Origin: Streptomyces deccanensis
GTDB lineage: Bacteria > Actinomycetota > Actinomycetes > Streptomycetales > Streptomycetaceae
DNA length: 64,000 bases
Assembly: GCF_022385335.1 (NCBI RefSeq)
Contig: NZ_CP092431.1
Coordinates: 7,874,001-7,938,000, forward strand
Direction of reading: 5' to 3'
In this document: in pieces, positions 18,384-27,190 of the stretch
Layout of the letters: each line of letters opens with the position of its first letter
Numbering within the stretch: position 1 is the stretch's first letter
Made by a program: the position numbers and the translations under genes
The notes under the pieces: generated by a model
The model's database searches: none
Told to the model about the DNA's origin: nothing
What the model saw: the letters and a program-made list of their open reading frames with translations, nothing else

Positions 18384-18407
18384 GGCCGGCGCCCTCGCGC
18401 GCCGGCC
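18384..18407 (+). terminator. Intercistronic hairpin between permease and glycosidase
   Basis: GGCCGGCGC, loop CCTCGC, GCGCCGGCC: a 9-bp GC-only stem in the 111-base gap. It may partly terminate transcription or stabilise the upstream mRNA. Confidence 0.45.
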
Positions 18408-18444
18408 GGTCGGCACCCCCTGCTCCAGAAACGAGTCACGTCAC

Positions 18445-20196
18445 ATGACCGCCGCCCGATCCGGCCCGGCCTTCTCCGTCCACGACATCCCGTTCAGCGC
18501 GCACGGATCCTGGTTCGACATCTCCCCCGTCGTCGCGGAGAAGACCTACGCCGAGGATCTCCACCTCGTCTCGCACCAGAACGGCATGCACGGCGTGCTG
18601 CGCCTGCTCCCCCTCGACCCGGCGACGGGCGCGCGGGCCGAGACCCGCGTCGAGGCCACACCGGGCCTGCTCACCTGGACCGCCGGGAGCGGACGGGTCG
18701 AACTCGCCTACGAGCGACCGGACACCGTACGCCTGCGGGGCAGCGGCCCGGACTTCGCCGTCCTCGCAGCCGCGCGGACCCTGACCCCGTTCAGCGGCAC
18801 GTACTTCTTCCACGACCCGGCGGCGGACGCGCACGTGTTCACCTCGTACGAGACCGGCCGCCGCTACCGCGTCACCCTGCTGTCCGGCGTCCTCGCCGAC
18901 ACGGATGGGGGGGACCAGGCCCTGGGCGGCGCCGACCGAGGCGTCACCGTGTCCGGGAGGGGGGACGGCGGCTGGGAGATCGCGATCGAGGAGTACGACA
19001 CCGCCCGTGCCCCCTACGTGTCCTCGGCGCCCTTCGACGCCGTCGTGGCCGCCGCGCGCGCCGCCTTCGCGGACTTCGTCGACGCCGTGGCCCCCTGGCG
19101 CTCGGACGCCACCCCGGCCGCCGAACTCGCCGCCTACGTCGTCTGGTCGGCGACCGTGGCCGCGAAGGGCCTGGTCACCCGGCCGGGTGTGCTGATGTCC
19201 AAGCACTGGATGGACAAGGTCTGGAGCTGGGACCACTGCTTCAACGCCCTTGCCCTGGCCGAGGGTTCGCCGGGGCTGGCCTGGGACCAGTTCCACCTGC
19301 CCTTCGACCACCAGGACGAGAGCGGCGCGCTGCCGGACTCGGTCACCCACTCCGAGGTGCTGTACAACTTCGTCAAACCGCCCATCCACGGCTGGGCCTT
19401 CGGCCATCTGCGCCGCACCCTGCCGACACCTCCCGACCGGGCCGAACTCGCCCTCACGTACGAGCGTCTGGAGCGCTGGACCGACTTCTGGCTCACCGCC
19501 CGGCGCGTCCCCGGCGCCGCCCTGCCGCACTACCAGCACGGCAACGACAGCGGCTGGGACAACGCCACCACCTTCGACCCCGAGCGGGTGGTCGTCACCG
19601 CCGACCTCGCGGCCTTCCTCGTCCTCCAGCTCCACGAACTCGCCTCCCTGGCACGGGAGTTGGGTAAGCAGGACGAGGCCGTACGGTGGACGCGGACGGC
19701 CGAGGAGATCCGGACCGCGCTGCTCGACCAGCTCTGGACCGGGGAGAGGTTCGTCGCCCGCTCGGCCCGCACCGGGGACACCTGGAGCAGCGCCGGCCTC
19801 CTCGACCTGATGCCCATCGCGCTGGGCGAGCACCTGCCCGCCGAGGTCGCCGGCGCGCTCGCCGACCACATCAAGGCCCACCTGACCCCGTACGGCCTCG
19901 CCACCGAACTGCCCACGTCTCCGCACTACTTGGCCGACGGCTACTGGCGCGGCCCGATCTGGGCCCCCGCCACCGTCCTCGTCGAGGACGGCCTGCGCCG
20001 CGCCGGCCACGAACGCCTCGCGGACGACATCAGCGCCCGCTTCCGCGCCCTGTGCGAGACCCACGGATTCGCCGAGAACTTCGACGCCCTCACCGGCACC
20101 GGCCTGCGCGACCGCGCCTACACCTGGACCGCGAGCAGCTACCTCCTCCTGGCCCGCGCCCACCACCTGCGCGGCATCCACCAGCCCCATCCCTGA
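18445..20196 (+). CDS. MGH1/GH63-like alpha-glycosidase, cytoplasmic
   Basis: 583 aa without a signal peptide. It resembles the (alpha/alpha)6-barrel glycosidases of the GH63/GH37/mannosylglycerate-hydrolase (MGH1-like) group. Family features include KHWMDKVWSWDHCFNALALA (W-x-W-D-x-x-F, catalytic-loop region), HGNDSGWDNATTFD and DGYWRGPIWAPATV. The beta-rich N-terminal 200 residues match the accessory domain of this group. Being intracellular and last intact gene of the importer operon, it probably cleaves the imported oligosaccharide. The ATG at 18445 is the only reasonable start, with a weak ribosome site. The exact family and substrate cannot be settled by eye. Confidence 0.8.
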   Translation: MTAARSGPAFSVHDIPFSAHGSWFDISPVVAEKTYAEDLHLVSHQNGMHGVLRLLPLDPATGARAETRVEATPGLLTWTAGSGRVELAYERPDTVRLRGSGPDFAVLAAARTLTPFSGTYFFHDPAADAHVFTSYETGRRYRVTLLSGVLADTDGGDQALGGADRGVTVSGRGDGGWEIAIEEYDTARAPYVSSAPFDAVVAAARAAFADFVDAVAPWRSDATPAAELAAYVVWSATVAAKGLVTRPGVLMSKHWMDKVWSWDHCFNALALAEGSPGLAWDQFHLPFDHQDESGALPDSVTHSEVLYNFVKPPIHGWAFGHLRRTLPTPPDRAELALTYERLERWTDFWLTARRVPGAALPHYQHGNDSGWDNATTFDPERVVVTADLAAFLVLQLHELASLARELGKQDEAVRWTRTAEEIRTALLDQLWTGERFVARSARTGDTWSSAGLLDLMPIALGEHLPAEVAGALADHIKAHLTPYGLATELPTSPHYLADGYWRGPIWAPATVLVEDGLRRAGHERLADDISARFRALCETHGFAENFDALTGTGLRDRAYTWTASSYLLLARAHHLRGIHQPHP

Positions 20197-20202
20197 CGGA
20201 AC

Positions 20203-20367
20203 GTGAGCACATGTCTCCACGGCACCACCCGGACACTGCTCCCGCTGACCGTCCTGGCCGGCCTCACCGCCGCGATCGCGGCGCCGGCCGCCGCCGCGGA
20301 ATCGAACGGGGTGCGCCGGCATCCGCGGCAGCGGCTCCGCCGTACTGCCTGCGGTTCGCGGTCATGA
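20203..20367 (+). pseudogene. Truncated 5' end of a secreted-protein gene (signal peptide only)
   Basis: A GTG six bases after the previous stop opens a 54-codon frame whose first ~35 residues form a good signal peptide: TRTLLPLTVLAGLTAAIAAP, then AAAAES with an AxA cleavage site. The frame then turns into Arg-rich out-of-family sequence and stops at 20367, overlapping the 3' end of the convergent dehydratase gene. The simplest reading is that a secreted enzyme gene, the next member of the sugar operon, lost everything after its signal sequence when the downstream module arrived or by deletion. Confidence 0.68.
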
Positions 20368-21285
20368 CGGTCGATCGATCTTGGCGATCAGCGCGGCGAG
20401 TTCCTCGCGTTCCTCGCCGGTCAGGTCGGTCAGCGGCGGTCTGACCCGCCCGCCGTCGCGCCCGACGGCGGTGAGGCCCGCTTTGACGATGGAGACCGCG
20501 TAGCCTCGGGCGCGGTTGCGGATGTCGATGTAGGGGATGAGGAAGTCGTTGATCATCCCGTAGACGGCGTCCCTGTCCTGGGCGCGGACCGCCGCGAAGA
20601 ACCGCAGGGCGAACTGCGGGACGAAGTTGTAGATCGCCGAGGAGTAGGTGTTCACGCCCAGCTGCAGCAGGGGCAGGGCGAAGGTCTCGGCCGTCGGCAG
20701 GCCGCCGATGTAGATGAGCCGGTCGCCGACCTTGGCGTACGTGCGGGTCATGCGCTCGATGTCGCCGACGCCGTCCTTCAGGCCGATGAGGTTGGGGTTG
20801 CGCTCCGCGAGTTCGGCGACCGTGTCGTCCTCCAGCACCGCGTTGGCCCGGCTGTAGACGATGACGCCGAGGTCGGTCGCCCGGCAGACGGCGCTGATGT
20901 GCGCGAGGAGTCCGGCCTGGCTGGCCTCGGTGAGGTAGGGCGGCATCAGCAGGATGCCGGCCGCGCCGGCGTGCTGCGCGGCGACGGCTTGCGCGGTCGC
21001 CTGGGCGGTGCCGCCGGTGGCCGGGGCGATGACCGGCACACGGGATCCGACCTCGTCGACGGCGCTGCGTACGACGGCGTCGATCTCCTGCGAGGTGAGC
21101 GAGAAACCTTCGCCGGTGCCGCCGGCGGCGAACAGTCCGGCGACGTCGAAGTCGGCTTGCCATGCGAGATGGTCGCGATACCTGGTCTCGTCGAAGGCGC
21201 CCTGGTCGTCGAAGTGCGTCACAGGGAAGGAGAGCAGGCCGGTGGTCAATTGACGGGCGAGTCCAGCAGGGGGAGTCAGCGTCAC
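20362..21285 (-). CDS. kdgD: 5-dehydro-4-deoxyglucarate dehydratase (DHDPS family)
   Basis: 307-aa class-I-aldolase-fold enzyme. It is expected to convert 5-keto-4-deoxy-D-glucarate to 2,5-dioxopentanoate with loss of CO2 and water, in D-glucarate/galactarate catabolism. Signature parts are [12 protein letters not shown], the tyrosine segment [11 protein letters not shown], the Schiff-base lysine in [17 protein letters not shown] and [10 protein letters not shown], which favour KdgD over DapA. The GTG at 21285 begins [20 protein letters not shown], the common N-terminus; a TTG at 21321 in frame is possible. It lies 42 bases downstream of the LysR gene on the same strand, probably co-transcribed. 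Glucarate dehydratase and the following semialdehyde dehydrogenase are not in the window. Confidence 0.88.
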   Translation of the reverse strand: MTLTPPAGLARQLTTGLLSFPVTHFDDQGAFDETRYRDHLAWQADFDVAGLFAAGGTGEGFSLTSQEIDAVVRSAVDEVGSRVPVIAPATGGTAQATAQAVAAQHAGAAGILLMPPYLTEASQAGLLAHISAVCRATDLGVIVYSRANAVLEDDTVAELAERNPNLIGLKDGVGDIERMTRTYAKVGDRLIYIGGLPTAETFALPLLQLGVNTYSSAIYNFVPQFALRFFAAVRAQDRDAVYGMINDFLIPYIDIRNRARGYAVSIVKAGLTAVGRDGGRVRPPLTDLTGEEREELAALIAKIDRPS

Positions 21286-21327
21286 GCCGCCACGGTAAGA
21301 GCGGCCATGATGCTTGTCCAAGAGTGT

Positions 21328-22293
21328 TCACGCATTGTGTGATGCCGCTTCGGTATCAGTCTCCTCGCCGGTACGGGGCGACACCACGGGCCCGGTCGGG
21401 TGCTCCCGCGGTTCCAGGTCCTCGAGCGCGGCCAGCACCTGCGCGAGGGCGGGATTGCGCGATTGCCGCGGCCACAACAGATGCAGCTCCACCGGTCGGG
21501 GTACCTGCGTGGCCAGCGGGACGAAAGCGACATGGGGGATGCCGAGCAAGGTGGCGGAGGCGGGCACGAAGGCGACACCCCGCCCGGCGGAGACCAGCCA
21601 CAGCATCGTGAGGATCTGGCTCACGCTGTGCACCACCCGTTCCTGGGCGAGCGGGACCATGCTGACCATCAGGTCGTAGAAGTACCGCGCCTTGCGCTGC
21701 GAGTGGAAGATCAGCGGTTCACCGGCCAGGTCGTCGGCGCGAGCGGGCCGGTCCAGGCCGGCCAGCCGGTGCCCGTCGGACACCGCGAGCAACAGCGCCT
21801 CCTGCTGGATCAGGCGCGAGTCGAAGAGCTCGGAGTCGAACGGCGGGCGGGCGAGCCCGAGGTCGATGTCCTCGCCGGCGAGGGCGTCGATCTGCTCGCG
21901 CGTCACCATCTCGAACAGCTCGATGCGGACCTCCGGCAGGCTCTGCTCCAGCCGGTCGAGGATGCGGCCGAGCGTGCCGAAGGTCGACGCGGCGGTGAAG
22001 CCGAGCCGCACCACGCCGCGGGAACCCGAGTGGATGCGGCGGGCCAGGTCCGGGGCGGCCTCGGCGATCGCCAGGATGCGCCTGGCCTCGACCAGGAACG
22101 CCGCACCGGCCGGCGTGAGAGCCACATGCTGCTTGTCCCGCTCGAGGAGCTGTACGTCGACGGCCGCTTCGAGCTTCTGGATCTGACGGCTCAACGGCGG
22201 CTGGGTCATGCGCAGTCGTGCCGCCGCCCGGCCGAAGTGAAGTTCCTCGGCGACGGCGACGAATCCCCGTAGTTGCCCCAAGGTATACGTCAT
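21328..22293 (-). CDS. LysR-family transcriptional regulator
   Basis: 321 aa. The N-terminal winged HTH has QLRGFVAVAEELHFGRAAAR and MTQPPLSRQIQKLE. The C-terminal half is a type-2 periplasmic-binding effector domain (RLGFTAASTFG, GRGVAFVPASATLL). It is divergent from the tctCBA transporter genes across 127 bases and upstream of kdgD on its own strand, so it most likely responds to a sugar acid and controls both units. The ATG at 22293 is immediately upstream of the HTH. Confidence 0.93.
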   Translation of the reverse strand: MTYTLGQLRGFVAVAEELHFGRAAARLRMTQPPLSRQIQKLEAAVDVQLLERDKQHVALTPAGAAFLVEARRILAIAEAAPDLARRIHSGSRGVVRLGFTAASTFGTLGRILDRLEQSLPEVRIELFEMVTREQIDALAGEDIDLGLARPPFDSELFDSRLIQQEALLLAVSDGHRLAGLDRPARADDLAGEPLIFHSQRKARYFYDLMVSMVPLAQERVVHSVSQILTMLWLVSAGRGVAFVPASATLLGIPHVAFVPLATQVPRPVELHLLWPRQSRNPALAQVLAALEDLEPREHPTGPVVSPRTGEETDTEAASHNA

Positions 22294-22420
22294 GCAAAAA
22301 AGGTATCACCCCATGCGCTAACGGAGTTGGACAGGCATGACGGGCGGTCATAGGCTGCGCGACACCGTGGAACCGAGACCCATGTCACATCTCCGCCCAA
22401 CTCGCTTGAGGGAGACGCTC

Positions 22421-23431
22421 ATGCACACCAGGCTTCGGCTTCACCGCCGCATGGCCGCGGTCGCCGCGGTCGCCGCCGTGATCGCGCTGCCCGGCTGTGG
22501 TGGCAACGTCGGAGATGACGGGTCCAAGGACGACAGCTCGTTCCCGGACAGAGCCATCACCCTGCTCGTCGGTCAGGACCCCGGCGGCAGCACCGACCTC
22601 ATCGCCCGCGCGGCCGCCGAGCCCGCCGGCGCCGACCTCGGAGAGAACATCACGGTCGTCAACAAGCCCGGCGCCAACGGCGCTGTCGCCGCCAAGGAAC
22701 TGGCCGGTGCCAAGGCCGACGGCCACACCATCATGCTCTTCGTGGGCTCGCTTGCCTACATCACGCCCTTGGCCGTGTCCGCCGACGAAGCCGTCGACAT
22801 CAACGACTACGAAGTCGTCACCGGCCTCTCCCAGGACGACTATGTCCTGGTCGCCGGCCCCAAGTCCGGTTTCAAGACGGTCAAGGACATCGTCGACGCC
22901 GACCGCTCGGTCAAGTACGGCACGACCGGCGTCGGCACGGGCAGCCACCTCAGCCAGGCGCTGCTGTTCTCCCAGGCGAAGGTGAAGGCGACCGCCGTGC
23001 CGTTCGACGGCGGAGCACCCACACTCACCGCCCTCCTGGGCGGTCAGGTCGACGTCGCCTCGATCCAACTCGGTGAGGCCCAGCCCCAGATCGAGGCGGG
23101 GAAGATCACCCCCCTCGTCACCTTCGCGGAGAAGCGGCCCACGTACATGGCCGACATCCCCACCGCGGTCGAGGCCGGCTACGACGTCCCGGTGCAGCAG
23201 TCGCGTGCCGTCGTCGCCCCGAAGGGCACTCCCAAGAAGGTCGTCGACCGGCTGCGGACGGCGTTCCGCAAGGCGTTCGAGGACAAGAAGTACCAGGACT
23301 TCAACACGCAGCGACTCCTCACACCCAGCGAGGTCGAGGGCGCCGAGTTGGTCAAGCAGTGGACCGGTTCGCTGGAGAAGTACCGGGCCCTCGTCGACGA
23401 GTACCAGATCGACATGAGCGGGAACGGATGA
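22421..23431 (+). CDS. tctC: Tripartite tricarboxylate transporter (TTT) substrate-binding lipoprotein
   Basis: 336-aa Bug/TctC-type receptor. The signal is HRRMAAVAAVAAVIALPGC, with lipobox LPGC. The mature protein shows ITLLVGQDPGGSTDLIAR and VVNKPGANGAVAAKELA, classic TctC motifs that bind a carboxylate. The ATG at 22421 has GAGGGAGA upstream; the frame extends 5' to 22337 but without a ribosome site. The stop overlaps the next ATG (ATGA). Its neighbours suggest glucarate, galactarate or a related aldarate as ligand; this is inference. Confidence 0.9.
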   Translation: MHTRLRLHRRMAAVAAVAAVIALPGCGGNVGDDGSKDDSSFPDRAITLLVGQDPGGSTDLIARAAAEPAGADLGENITVVNKPGANGAVAAKELAGAKADGHTIMLFVGSLAYITPLAVSADEAVDINDYEVVTGLSQDDYVLVAGPKSGFKTVKDIVDADRSVKYGTTGVGTGSHLSQALLFSQAKVKATAVPFDGGAPTLTALLGGQVDVASIQLGEAQPQIEAGKITPLVTFAEKRPTYMADIPTAVEAGYDVPVQQSRAVVAPKGTPKKVVDRLRTAFRKAFEDKKYQDFNTQRLLTPSEVEGAELVKQWTGSLEKYRALVDEYQIDMSGNG

Positions 23432-23928
23432 CCATGTCCACCGAGAACCCGTCGACCGTCGACGACCCCTCCGACGACACCCGGCCGCCGCCCGCGGGCC
23501 CGGTGACCAACCTCGTCACGGCCGCGGTCGTCGTGGTTCTCGGTGGCGCGGCGCTCGCCGGGGCACTGAGCCTGGGCACAGGCAGCCCCTCGAAACCCGG
23601 ACCCGGCACCTGGCCGGCCCTGGTGAGCACGGCACTGATCGTTCTCGGCGTGCTCCTGGCCGCCGCTGCCCGGCGCACGGACGACGCCGAGCGGTTCACC
23701 CGCACCAGCCTCCTGGTGATCGTGGCGGTCGGGACCATGGTGGCCTACGTCGCGGTCATCGGCGTGATCGGCTTCGAGATCCCCACCGCCCTCCTGGCCT
23801 TCTTCTGGCTACGGATCCTGGGCCGGGAGAGCCTGCGGACCTCCATCGTCGTCAGCCTCGGCGCCACCTGCGTGTTCTACGCCCTGTTCGTCGGCGCGCT
23901 GAAGGTCACCATCCCGCACCTGTTCTGA
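23428..23928 (+). CDS. tctB: TTT family small membrane subunit TctB
   Basis: 166 aa with four predicted transmembrane segments (VTNLVTAAVVVVLGGAALAG; LVSTALIVLGVLLAAAA; LLVIVAVGTMVAYVAVIG; SIVVSLGATCVFYALFVGAL) after a polar ~30-residue N-terminus. The size and position between tctC and tctA define it more than sequence identity, which is always low in this family. The ATG overlaps the tctC stop. Confidence 0.87.
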   Translation: MTMSTENPSTVDDPSDDTRPPPAGPVTNLVTAAVVVVLGGAALAGALSLGTGSPSKPGPGTWPALVSTALIVLGVLLAAAARRTDDAERFTRTSLLVIVAVGTMVAYVAVIGVIGFEIPTALLAFFWLRILGRESLRTSIVVSLGATCVFYALFVGALKVTIPHLF

Positions 23929-23958
23929 CCGCACACCACCACACCTCGGGGAGGATGG

Positions 23959-25470
23959 TTGGACGTGTCCCCCGTGCTCGACGGCTTCGGCGTCGTCCTC
24001 GAGCCGACCAACCTGTTGTACTGCCTTGTCGGTGTCGTCATCGGCATGCTGATCGGTGTCCTGCCCGGTCTGGGACCGGCCGCCACCATAGCCATTCTGC
24101 TTCCGATCACCCTGGGCCTCGAACCCGTCACCGCGATCATCATGCTGGCGGGCATCTTCTACGGAGCCCAGTACGGCGGCACCATCACCTCCGTACTGCT
24201 GCGCCTGCCCGGTGAAGCATCCTCCGTCGTCACCGTCTTCGACGGCCACGCCCTCGCCCGCCAGGGCAAGGCCGGCACCGCCCTGGGCATCGCCGCCATC
24301 GGCTCCTTCGTCGGCGGCACCCTCGCCATCGTCGCCCTCAGCCTGGTCGCCCCCCTGGTCGCCGAATTCGCCCTGGACTTCGGCCCACCCGAATACACGA
24401 TGCTGGCGCTGCTCGGCATCCTGCTGGTGGCCGCCGTCTCGGGCGGCGGCATGCTCAAAGCCCTCATCGCCGCCGCCCTCGGCCTGCTGCTCGCCACCGT
24501 CGGCCGAGACGGCTTCACCAGCGCCGAACGGTTCACCTTCGACAGCCTGTCGCTCGCGGACGGCCTGGACTTCGTCCCCATCGCCATGGGCCTCTTCGGC
24601 CTGGGCGAGATCCTCCACACCCTGGAAGAACGCCACCGCGCAGCTCACGCACCCACCGAGGTCGCCAACGTCTGGCCCAGCCGCGCCGACCTGCGCCAGT
24701 CCTCCGGCGCGATCGGCAGAGGCGGCGTCATCGGCTTCGTCCTCGGCATTCTCCCCGGTGGCGGCGCGGTCCTCGCCTCGCTCGCCGCCTACGCCCTGGA
24801 AAAACGCCGATCACGCACCCCGGAGCGCTTCGGCCGCGGCGCCGTCGAAGGTGTCGCCGCACCCGAGACCGCCAACAACGCGGCCGCCACGTCCTCGTTC
24901 ATCCCGCTGCTGTCCCTCGGCATACCCGCCAACGCCACCATGGCGGTCATCTTCGGTGCCCTCCTGATCCAGGGCATCACCCCTGGCCCTCAACTCGTCA
25001 CCGAGAACCCCGAGTTGTTCTGGGGCGTGGTGAACTCGATGTACATCGGGAACATCCTTCTGCTCATCATGAGCATCCCGCTCGTAGGACTGTTCGTACG
25101 CATCCTGCGCGTACGCCCGACCGTCCTCGCCCCCCTCACCGTCCTCATCACCCTCATCGGCGCCTACACCGTCAACAACAGCGTCTTCGACATCGGACTC
25201 GTGGTCTTCTTCGGCGTGCTCGGATACCTCATGAAGAAGCTCGGATTCGACCCGGGCCCACTCGTCCTCGCCTTCGTCCTCGGATCACTCCTGGAAAGCT
25301 CACTGCGCCGCTCACTGCTGCTCTTCGAAGGCAACCCCGGCGGCTTCCTCACCCGCCCGATCTCGGGAACGCTGTTCGCGCTCCTCCTCGCCGTCGCACT
25401 GCTGCCGGTGGCCCGGGCGATCCGACGCAACCGCGGAACCGACCCCCGACGCAGCAAGGAACCGGTATGA
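23959..25470 (+). CDS. tctA: TTT family large permease TctA
   Basis: 503-aa permease with about 12 helices. It contains the diagnostic motif GVLPGLGPAATIAILLP near residue 28, its inverted-repeat counterpart GFVLGILPGGGAVLASLAAY near residue 260, and PLLSLGIPANATMAVIFGAL. Transport is driven by the proton or sodium gradient, without an ATPase. The start is taken as the TTG at 23959 after GGAGGATGG; a GTG at 23965 is equally plausible. It is separated by 30 bases from tctB and followed by a terminator. Confidence 0.92.
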   Translation: MDVSPVLDGFGVVLEPTNLLYCLVGVVIGMLIGVLPGLGPAATIAILLPITLGLEPVTAIIMLAGIFYGAQYGGTITSVLLRLPGEASSVVTVFDGHALARQGKAGTALGIAAIGSFVGGTLAIVALSLVAPLVAEFALDFGPPEYTMLALLGILLVAAVSGGGMLKALIAAALGLLLATVGRDGFTSAERFTFDSLSLADGLDFVPIAMGLFGLGEILHTLEERHRAAHAPTEVANVWPSRADLRQSSGAIGRGGVIGFVLGILPGGGAVLASLAAYALEKRRSRTPERFGRGAVEGVAAPETANNAAATSSFIPLLSLGIPANATMAVIFGALLIQGITPGPQLVTENPELFWGVVNSMYIGNILLLIMSIPLVGLFVRILRVRPTVLAPLTVLITLIGAYTVNNSVFDIGLVVFFGVLGYLMKKLGFDPGPLVLAFVLGSLLESSLRRSLLLFEGNPGGFLTRPISGTLFALLLAVALLPVARAIRRNRGTDPRRSKEPV

Positions 25471-25491
25471 CCAGGTCAGCAGGCGATGTGA

Positions 25492-25527
25492 GGTGCCGTG
25501 CCCCTAGCCTCACAGGGGCACGGCACC
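25492..25527. terminator. Bidirectional terminator between tctA and the murA-like gene
   Basis: GGTGCCGTGCCCCT, loop AGCCTCAC, AGGGGCACGGCACC: a perfect 14-bp stem between convergent stops at 25470 and 25535. Confidence 0.88.
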
Positions 25528-25534
25528 GCGCCGA

Positions 25535-27064
25535 TCAGATGTCCCGGAAGATCTCGATCTGCGCCCCCACCGTGTTGAGGCGTTCCGCGAGGTCCTCGTA
25601 GCCGCGGTTGATGACGTAGACGTTGCGGAGCACCGACGTGCCCTCGGCGGCCATCATCGCGAGGAGGACGACCACGGCGGGGCGCAGGGCGGGTGGGCAC
25701 ATCATCTCGGCCGCGCGCCAGCGGGTGGGGCCCTCGACCAACACCCGGTGCGGGTCGAGGAGTTGGAGGCGGCCGCCGAGGCGGTTGAGGTCGGTGAGGT
25801 AGATCGCCCGGTTGTCGTAGACCCAGTCGTGGATGAGGGTCTGGCCCTGCGCGGCGGCGGCGATGGCCGCGAAGAACGGGACGTTGTCGATGTTCAGGCC
25901 GGGGAACGGCATGGGGTGGATCTTGTCGATGGGGGCCTGGAGTTTCGAGGGGCGGACGGTGAGGTCCACCAGGCGGGTGCGGCCGTTGTCGGCGAAGTAC
26001 TCCGCCGAGCGGTCGTGGTCGAGCCCCATCTCCTCCAGGACCGCCAGCTCGATCTCCAGGAACTCGATCGGCACCCGGCGCACGGTCAGTTCGGACTCGG
26101 TGACGACTGCCGCGGCGAGCAGGCTCATCGCCTCGACCGGGTCCTCGGAGGGCGAGTAGTCGACGTCCACGTCGATGTGCGGCACACCGTGCACGGTGAG
26201 CGTGGTGGTGCCGATGCCCTCCACCCGTACGCCGAGGGCCTCCAGAAAGAAGCAGAGGTCCTGGACCATGTAGTTGGACGAGGCGTTGCGGATGACGGTG
26301 ACGCCGTCATGGCGGGCGGCGGCGAGCAGCGCGTTCTCGGTCACCGTGTCGCCGCGCTCGGTCAGCACGATCGGCCGGCCGGGGGTGACGGAGCGGTCCA
26401 CCTCGGCGTGGTACAGCCCCTCGGTGGCCGTGATGTCGAGGCCGAACCGGCGCAGCGCGATCATGTGCGGCTCGATCGTCCGCGTCCCGAGGTCGCAACC
26501 GCCCGCGTACGGCAGCTTGAAGTGGTCCATGCGGTGCAGCAGTGGGCCGAGGAACATGATGATCGAGCGGGTGCGGCGCGCCGCCTCCGCGTCGATCGCG
26601 TCGAGGTCCACCTCGGCCGGCGGCGCGATCTCCAGGTCGACACCGCCGTTGATCCACCGGGTGCGGACGCCGATGGAGCCGAGCACCTCCAGAAGGCGGT
26701 ACACCTCCTCGATACGGGCCACCCTGCGCAGCACTGTGCGCCCCTTGTTCAACAAGGAGGCGCACAGCAGCGCGACACACGCGTTCTTGCTGGTCTTCAC
26801 GTCGATGGCGCCCGACAGTCGACGCCCGCCGACCACCCGCAGATGCATCGGACCCGCGTAGCCCAGTGAGACGATCTCGCTGTCGAGCGCTTCACCGATT
26901 CGGGCGATCATCTCAAGGCTGATGTTTTGATTGCCGCGCTCGATACGATTCACCGCGCTCTGGCTCGTACCGAGCGCCTCCGCCAACTGTGACTGCGTCC
27001 AGCCACGGTGCTGTCGTGCGTCACGGATGAGCTTGCCGATGCGTTCGAGGTAGTCGTCTGCCAT
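25535..27064 (-). CDS. HTH_XRE - MurA-like (UDP-GlcNAc enolpyruvyltransferase) fusion
   Basis: 509 aa. Residues 8-62 are an XRE-type DNA-binding domain (LIRDARQHRGWTQSQLAEAL, GTSQSAVNRIERG). Residues ~72-505 are an EPSP-synthase-fold domain of the MurA type, which transfers enolpyruvate to UDP-N-acetylglucosamine in peptidoglycan synthesis. Key catalytic positions look retained: Lys93-Asn94 (SKNAC) and the fosfomycin-target Cys190 in AGGCDLGTR. Conserved Streptomyces homologues of this fusion exist as second MurA paralogues. Whether it is an active enzyme, a regulator sensing UDP-GlcNAc, or both is unknown. The ATG at 27064 immediately precedes the HTH. Upstream at 27080-27095 is the short inverted repeat ATCTCAGATATGAGAT, a candidate site for its own HTH. 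Confidence 0.9.
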   Translation of the reverse strand: MADDYLERIGKLIRDARQHRGWTQSQLAEALGTSQSAVNRIERGNQNISLEMIARIGEALDSEIVSLGYAGPMHLRVVGGRRLSGAIDVKTSKNACVALLCASLLNKGRTVLRRVARIEEVYRLLEVLGSIGVRTRWINGGVDLEIAPPAEVDLDAIDAEAARRTRSIIMFLGPLLHRMDHFKLPYAGGCDLGTRTIEPHMIALRRFGLDITATEGLYHAEVDRSVTPGRPIVLTERGDTVTENALLAAARHDGVTVIRNASSNYMVQDLCFFLEALGVRVEGIGTTTLTVHGVPHIDVDVDYSPSEDPVEAMSLLAAAVVTESELTVRRVPIEFLEIELAVLEEMGLDHDRSAEYFADNGRTRLVDLTVRPSKLQAPIDKIHPMPFPGLNIDNVPFFAAIAAAAQGQTLIHDWVYDNRAIYLTDLNRLGGRLQLLDPHRVLVEGPTRWRAAEMMCPPALRPAVVVLLAMMAAEGTSVLRNVYVINRGYEDLAERLNTVGAQIEIFRDI

Positions 27065-27079
27065 GAGGGAGAGGTTATC

Positions 27080-27095
27080 TCAGATATGAGATGAC
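27080..27095. promoter_or_regulatory. Candidate operator upstream of the HTH-MurA gene
   Basis: The sequence around 27077-27096 reads TTATCTCAGATATGAGATGA; ATCTCA and TGAGAT form 6-bp arms around GATA. It is A/T-rich, 15 bases upstream of the start codon, and could be bound by the gene's own XRE domain. Confidence 0.45.
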
Positions 27096-27190
27096 ACCTC
27101 TTGGGGGGTCTGTTAGGGGTGTGACACGGGCCCGTTCAGGTGATGTCACGTGATGTCACCCGATGCCAGCTGATGGGGCGTCAGCCCGGC

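Noticed and set aside
20362..21285. Dihydrodipicolinate synthase (dapA)
   Set aside because: Motifs [17 protein letters not shown] and [10 protein letters not shown] and the sugar-acid context fit KdgD better.
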